This document shows, piece by piece, positions 51,975-55,973 of a DNA stretch of 55,973 nt (position 1 is the first letter of the stretch; each line of letters begins with the position of its first letter). A program made the position numbers and the translations under genes. This DNA comes from JBBTCX01 sp964494205 (GTDB lineage Bacteria > Planctomycetota > Phycisphaerae > UBA1845): the NCBI GenBank assembly GCA_964494205.1, contig CAZBRD010000026.1:1-55973 (forward strand), written 5' to 3'. The notes under the pieces are model-generated. The model was not told the DNA's origin and made no database searches. It saw only the letters and a list, made by a program, of their open reading frames with translations.

Positions 51975-53875
51975 GTGCCTTGCTTCGCGGGGGGCGTGGT
52001 CGGCGCGGCTGAAGAAGTCGCGGTAGTTGGTGCAGTTGTCGGCGTCGATGGCGGTGGTGTCGGGGATGTTGCGGCAGCCGGTTTCGACTCGGTCGTCGCA
52101 GTTGCTGGCGCCGCAGCCGGTGCGCTGCCGCCCGCAGGGGCTGGTCCGCCGCGACCCATTCGTTGACCGCCGGGACCGCCTTGTCCACCGCCTTCGCGAC
52201 GTTTTCCTCCTTCACCTGAGCTTCCACCTTTTGTGCCGCCCGCTTGGGCAGGTCCGCCGCTCGGTGCGCTCATGCCCGCTGGGCCGCCACGACCGGGGCC
52301 GCCCGGAGCATCAGGAATCATGCGCTTGAAATCGTCGGAGAACGCAAGCAGAATCTTATCGCCTTCGTTCAGGCCTTCATTGATGGCGGCCCATTCAGTG
52401 CTGACGGCTCCCGTCTTCACTTCGACGGGCTTCACTTCTTTTCCGTTTCGTATCGCGACATATCGCTTGCCGCCCTTGCTATAAATGCTGGGCAAAGGAA
52501 TCGCCAGCGAGTCCTCGACGTTTCCGACCATGATCTCCGCATAGGCAGTCACGCCGGGCTTCAGCACGGCGTCGCTCGGGTCGAGTCGGATTTCGGTTTC
52601 GTATTCCTTCAGGTCAGGGTTGAGCCAGCGATTTTGACTGTCAGCCACCACAGCGATCTTGGAGACTTTGCCTGTGAACTGACGACCGGGGAAGCCTTCA
52701 ACATCGATGTTTACCGCCTGGCCCATTTGAAGTTTGTCAGTTTTGGCTTCGTGGATTCGAACGACGACCATCATCTCGGTTGTATCCGGTAATTGCATCA
52801 GGACTTGTCGTTCGTAGACCTCCGCACCTTCCTTGATCTGCCCTTCCGAGCTCATCCAGCCGCGACCGCCACCGCCGCTGCTCGCATCGCCATAGACAAC
52901 GAAGCCTTGCGTGGGTGCGACAATGCGTGTTTTCTGCTTCTGCGAACGCAGTTTCGAAAGCTGCTCGCGGGTAAGCGCCAGTTCCTTTTCCGCGCCTTCA
53001 AGGTTGCGTTGCTTCTTGTTTTCCTCAGCCGAAGCACTCTTCTTAACGCGATCAGCTTCTTTGATGGCTTCGTCCAGATTGGACTCGTGCGTCCGCATAT
53101 CGACGATGTGTGTGTACGTGTTCAGGACTTCGAGTGCCTGTTTAGCCTTGTCCAGGTCCCACTGGGCCTTCTTCCATTCAAACTCATCTTCCTCGAATTG
53201 AGTGAGGGTGATGTACTTCTTTTCCTTTAGTTCAAACGAGGCGTTGTAGTCTTCCGTCGCGCGCTCCAAGCGAATGGTTGCCTGTTCAATGGCGATCTCT
53301 GCATCCCTGAGCTGCTGCGCCCAGTCGCCCTTCTTGTAGCGATCCAGCGCCAATTGCTTGAGTTCGATTTCCAATTCGGCCTTACGGATGTCGCTGCGGT
53401 TCTTGTCCTGTTGAATCTCAAGCTCGGTCTTGGCGCTTTCATAGGACGTTAGCGAGTTTGTCTCCTTGAGTTCTTCCTGCTGAATGCGTTCGTCGATCTT
53501 GTCGCTCGCCAATTCAACCAGCAGGTCGCCCTCCTTGACAGCCGTGCCTTCCGGGATGAGCGAAATGATCGTACAGCGACCTTCGACTTCGGACTTGATG
53601 TCAGTCGACTTGGCAGCCTTGAGCTCACCTTTTTCCTTGAGCACCACGTTGAACGAACGCTTGCTGACCGGGTACTCGGAAATAGTGGCTGCACCAGCGC
53701 CTCGCCCCGGCAGAATCCAGCCGAACGCAACAACGGCTGTCGCAGCGATCGCGAGCACTACCGCGACGAGCATGTTTCGAACGGTGTGTGTGTTGTTCTT
53801 CCGCTTGGAAACAGCCTTCGTAGGCTTCGACGCGACATCGCCGGCGGTCGCGGTGGGAGACATTGTGCTGTGCAT
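51971..53875 (-). CDS. Periplasmic efflux adaptor, MacA/HlyD-like
   Basis: Links an inner-membrane pump to an outer-membrane channel. The 634 aa have a single membrane helix (about 32-53) after a cytoplasmic tail of 30 residues, then a lipoyl-like half (SEVEGRCTIISLIPEGTAVKEGDL), a very long coiled coil (about 135-330, Glu/Lys/Gln-rich), the second lipoyl half (RIVAPTQGFVV), and beta-barrel parts (VVVRIHEAKTDKLQMGQAV, KPGVTAYAEI, DSLAIPLPSIYSKGGKRYVAI). The C-terminal 115 residues are low-complexity Gly/Pro/Ala/Thr-rich. GGAG precedes the ATG at 53873-53875. Its stop overlaps the ATPase start (GTGA). Substrate unknown. Confidence 0.85.
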   Translation of the reverse strand: MHSTMSPTATAGDVASKPTKAVSKRKNNTHTVRNMLVAVVLAIAATAVVAFGWILPGRGAGAATISEYPVSKRSFNVVLKEKGELKAAKSTDIKSEVEGRCTIISLIPEGTAVKEGDLLVELASDKIDERIQQEELKETNSLTSYESAKTELEIQQDKNRSDIRKAELEIELKQLALDRYKKGDWAQQLRDAEIAIEQATIRLERATEDYNASFELKEKKYITLTQFEEDEFEWKKAQWDLDKAKQALEVLNTYTHIVDMRTHESNLDEAIKEADRVKKSASAEENKKQRNLEGAEKELALTREQLSKLRSQKQKTRIVAPTQGFVVYGDASSGGGGRGWMSSEGQIKEGAEVYERQVLMQLPDTTEMMVVVRIHEAKTDKLQMGQAVNIDVEGFPGRQFTGKVSKIAVVADSQNRWLNPDLKEYETEIRLDPSDAVLKPGVTAYAEIMVGNVEDSLAIPLPSIYSKGGKRYVAIRNGKEVKPVEVKTGAVSTEWAAINEGLNEGDKILLAFSDDFKRMIPDAPGGPGRGGPAGMSAPSGGPAQAGGTKGGSSGEGGKRREGGGQGGPGGQRMGRGGPAPAGGSAPAAAPATATTESKPAAATSPTPPPSTPTTAPTTATSSAAPTTPPAKQGT

Positions 53876-54180
53876 GTCAGCTCCAGTCAGAGGATGAGCA
53901 AACGAGGAACTACTTATATATCGGCGGACCCCAAGCAGGCACCCCGCATCTACTTATAGTGTAATCTGCGTCGGCGATTCCGAAAAACAGCAAAATGAAC
54001 CCGATTCGTAACAAATTGTCCTTCCATGGGCATTGATGGCCGCCTGCCGCGTGTTTTTTGATTCAGGCGGCAAGTCTTTTCTCGGCGGGTGTGCTCGATG
54101 TTGGTACGATCGAACCGATGGACGTTACGTGCAATCGCTGATGTCAGTCAGCGCGTTGCCGCGAAAGGGGGACCAACTCG
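53876..54180. other. Divergent region between adaptor and FAD oxidoreductase genes
   Basis: About 305 bases without a gene. CTACTTATA occurs twice, at 53910-53918 and 53950-53958, exactly 40 bases apart. GCCGCCTG (54039-54046) and CAGGCGGC (54064-54071) form an 8-bp stem followed by AAGTCTTTT, a terminator-like structure with no gene ending nearby. Both are discussed as findings. Confidence 0.5.
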
Positions 54181-55908
54181 ATGAGGCCAACACGTCGGCA
54201 GTTTCTCGGTGGCGGGCTTGCGGCCCTTTCATATGGCGTGGCGGGAAAGCGGTGGAGTTCGCTGATGGCTGCGCCGCCGACGTGCGTCGCGTCGGGCGCG
54301 TTGTCACTGGATAAGACCAATCCGCTGATGTCGCTTCTGCCGCAGATGGACACGGTGTCGGTGGAAGGTATTCCGTTTCTGAAATGGTTCACGGCCGACA
54401 AGTTTCCCAACGACGACATTCCATTCCATTTCATCACGGACTATTTCAACGGTGGTTCACCGCCCGAACCGACAGAGACCGTGCGCGTCGCGGTGGTAGG
54501 TGGCGGATTATCCGGATTGTGCACGGCCTATCTTCTTCGTGACTACGGCCCGGTTGTTTTTGAACTGCGCGATCGCTTCGGCGGAAATGCGCTGGGGGAA
54601 GTCTGGCAGGGGATTCCTTATACGCTCGGAAGCGCATACGTCATCACGCCGGACAAGGATTCATTCTTGGAGGGTTTGTATCGAGAGCTCGGACTAGATC
54701 GTGTCGTACGCGTGAGTTTTCCGCCTGATCCGGTCGAGCTCTACGGAAAAATGAGAAACGACTTCTGGCAGGGCGGCGGCTTGCCGCCGGAAGAAGCAAT
54801 CGCCATGCAGCGCTATGCGGAAGTGGTAGCCGACATGGCGGAAAACTCATATCCGGAGATTCCGCTCCCTGACGACCAAAAGAAAGTCGATTGGATCAAG
54901 GCGCTGGACCGCAAGGATTTTCGGCAGGACTTGGAAGAAAGAATGAAAATGCCGTTGACGCCGTTTCTCAAGGCGGGCGTGCAGGGGTATTTCTATTCGT
55001 CGTTCAACGCAGCCATGGAGGAAATCTCCGCAGCGTCCGGCTGGAATTTCGTGGCGGCGGAGGAATATGGCCGCTGGGTGTTCCCCGGTGGAAATGCGTT
55101 CATGGCGTGGGAGATGTGGCGACGATTGCGCCGTCTCGAAGAGGGCGTACCCGAGGAATGTCGGCCGCACCACCTGCGCGGAAAATGTCGCGTGATCGAT
55201 GTGCGACCGGCGGGGGATTACGTCCAGATAACATATTTCGATTCCCACCGTCGTTTGCGCTCGATGCGCGCGGAGCAAGTTGTGCTCGCCGGCTCAAAGC
55301 ACGTGTGCAAGCACATGCTGCACAATCTGGAGGCATGGGACTACGACCGTCTGCAGGCGATGAACGCGATCGGGACGTATCCGTATGTCGTTGCGAACGT
55401 GTTACTTGATTCACCGATCATGCAGGATTTTTACGATTGCTTCCTCGTAGGTGACGAGACGTTCCCCATCGATCCCAATGCGTTTGAACAAAACCCACGC
55501 GTCACCGACATGATTCGCGGGGACTTTGCCGATCCGCCGCACGCGTCCAAAGGCGTTCTGACTCTCTATTTTCCGCTCCCCTGGCCGTCGGCGCGGTTTA
55601 CCTTGATGTTGAATGATCCCTGGCTGCACTATGCACAAAGTTTGGTGCCTCAGATTCATCACATGCTTGGACTTCTCGGCATTCCAGTTTCGGCCATTCG
55701 ACAGGTGCGGATGTCGCGGTGGGGTCATGCGATGCCGATTGCAGCCCCCAATTTAATCGCCAATGAAATTGTGCAACGAGCGTCGTCACCCTTGGGTGAC
55801 AACATTCGATTCGTCAATCAGGACAACTGGGCGTTGCCTGCCGTGGAAAATTCATTGCTCGATGCGCAGCGAGTCGCCGCGGAAGTGGCTGCGAGACTAC
55901 GCAAATAG
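54181..55908 (+). CDS. Tat-exported FAD-dependent oxidoreductase
   Basis: A 575-aa protein. The N-terminus MRPTRRQFLGGGLAALS has the twin-arginine pattern followed by a hydrophobic segment, so export through Tat with cofactor bound is expected. The Rossmann FAD motif is VRVAVVGGGLSGLCTAYLL (101-119) with the acceptor Glu near 128 and RFGGNA at 132-137, as in amine-oxidase/phytoene-desaturase-like enzymes. The C-terminal NQDNWALPAVENSLLDAQRVA also fits that group (FAD pyrophosphate region). The substrate is unknown. GGGGGA lies about 9 bases before the ATG at 54181. It stands alone next to the divergent adaptor gene. Confidence 0.82.
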   Translation: MRPTRRQFLGGGLAALSYGVAGKRWSSLMAAPPTCVASGALSLDKTNPLMSLLPQMDTVSVEGIPFLKWFTADKFPNDDIPFHFITDYFNGGSPPEPTETVRVAVVGGGLSGLCTAYLLRDYGPVVFELRDRFGGNALGEVWQGIPYTLGSAYVITPDKDSFLEGLYRELGLDRVVRVSFPPDPVELYGKMRNDFWQGGGLPPEEAIAMQRYAEVVADMAENSYPEIPLPDDQKKVDWIKALDRKDFRQDLEERMKMPLTPFLKAGVQGYFYSSFNAAMEEISAASGWNFVAAEEYGRWVFPGGNAFMAWEMWRRLRRLEEGVPEECRPHHLRGKCRVIDVRPAGDYVQITYFDSHRRLRSMRAEQVVLAGSKHVCKHMLHNLEAWDYDRLQAMNAIGTYPYVVANVLLDSPIMQDFYDCFLVGDETFPIDPNAFEQNPRVTDMIRGDFADPPHASKGVLTLYFPLPWPSARFTLMLNDPWLHYAQSLVPQIHHMLGLLGIPVSAIRQVRMSRWGHAMPIAAPNLIANEIVQRASSPLGDNIRFVNQDNWALPAVENSLLDAQRVAAEVAARLRK

Positions 55909-55973
55909 CGTTAACGCTTAATTACTCAAACTGAGCACTTTTGTTGATGGTTGTTGTTTATCCAATAGAAAAG

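Noticed and set aside
1..55973. tRNA, rRNA, insertion sequence or phage genes
   Set aside because: I scanned the gaps between genes for tRNA-like folds, rRNA stretches, transposase or integrase proteins and terminal inverted repeats, and found none I could support.

Overview
The window looks like a chromosomal segment of a planctomycete (Planctomycetota, probably near the Phycisphaerae). The grounds are: many large secreted proteins ending in dockerin-like double calcium loops, cysteine-rich ACC-type repeats, a zinc-ribbon membrane protein of planctomycete style, an IPTL-CTERM sorting signal, a futalosine (mqn) menaquinone pathway, and Gram-negative outer-membrane genes (LptF/LptG-like permeases, ADP-heptose enzyme, heptosyltransferase-like glycosyltransferase). 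This placement is inference; no rRNA or tRNA gene is visible.

Layout. 1-1433: a small unknown gene on the minus strand with its own terminator, dispersed intergenic repeats, and the upstream region of a zinc uptake operon. 1434-4274: znuA-znuC-znuB. 4357-7552: an unknown membrane protein, a secreted propeller-like protein with a dockerin-like end, and a possible HD-domain protein. 7828-13375: mqnC and mqnA on the minus strand, separated by a plus-strand block holding a cysteine-rich secreted protein and a zinc-ribbon membrane protein. 13579-14220: a lipoprotein.

14463-30373 is the accessory heart of the window: five very large secreted proteins plus a decayed fragment of a sixth. Three of them (9384, 14463 and 17615) are modular paralogues built from cysteine-rich WD modules, PPC-like beta domains, an Ig-like domain, a dockerin-like pair and an LPxGxCTP tail. 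The others are an ACC-repeat protein (21737), a di-heme cytochrome c / beta-propeller protein resembling the hydrazine synthase alpha architecture (23744), and a HYR-repeat protein ending in an IPTL-CTERM signal (27137).

30821-46875 is mostly housekeeping: photolyase, two LptF/LptG-family permeases flanking an HldE-like enzyme with swapped domain order, then a long minus-strand run (DUF2062, glycosyltransferase 9, Bpt aminoacyl-transferase, DUF554, a glycosyltransferase-like protein, a tiny membrane protein, a DUF1573 protein and a large secreted protein). 46987-55908: nadB, a small ABM-fold monooxygenase, a parallel beta-helix protein carrying an inserted cysteine-rich WD module, a MacA-like adaptor with its ATPase but no adjacent permease, and a Tat-exported FAD oxidoreductase.

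The best candidate for something undescribed is the cysteine-rich module with core FCCxxxWDxxC. It occurs eight times in four different secreted proteins here, together with the shared C-terminal cassette and CTP tail. Its function cannot be read from the sequence.
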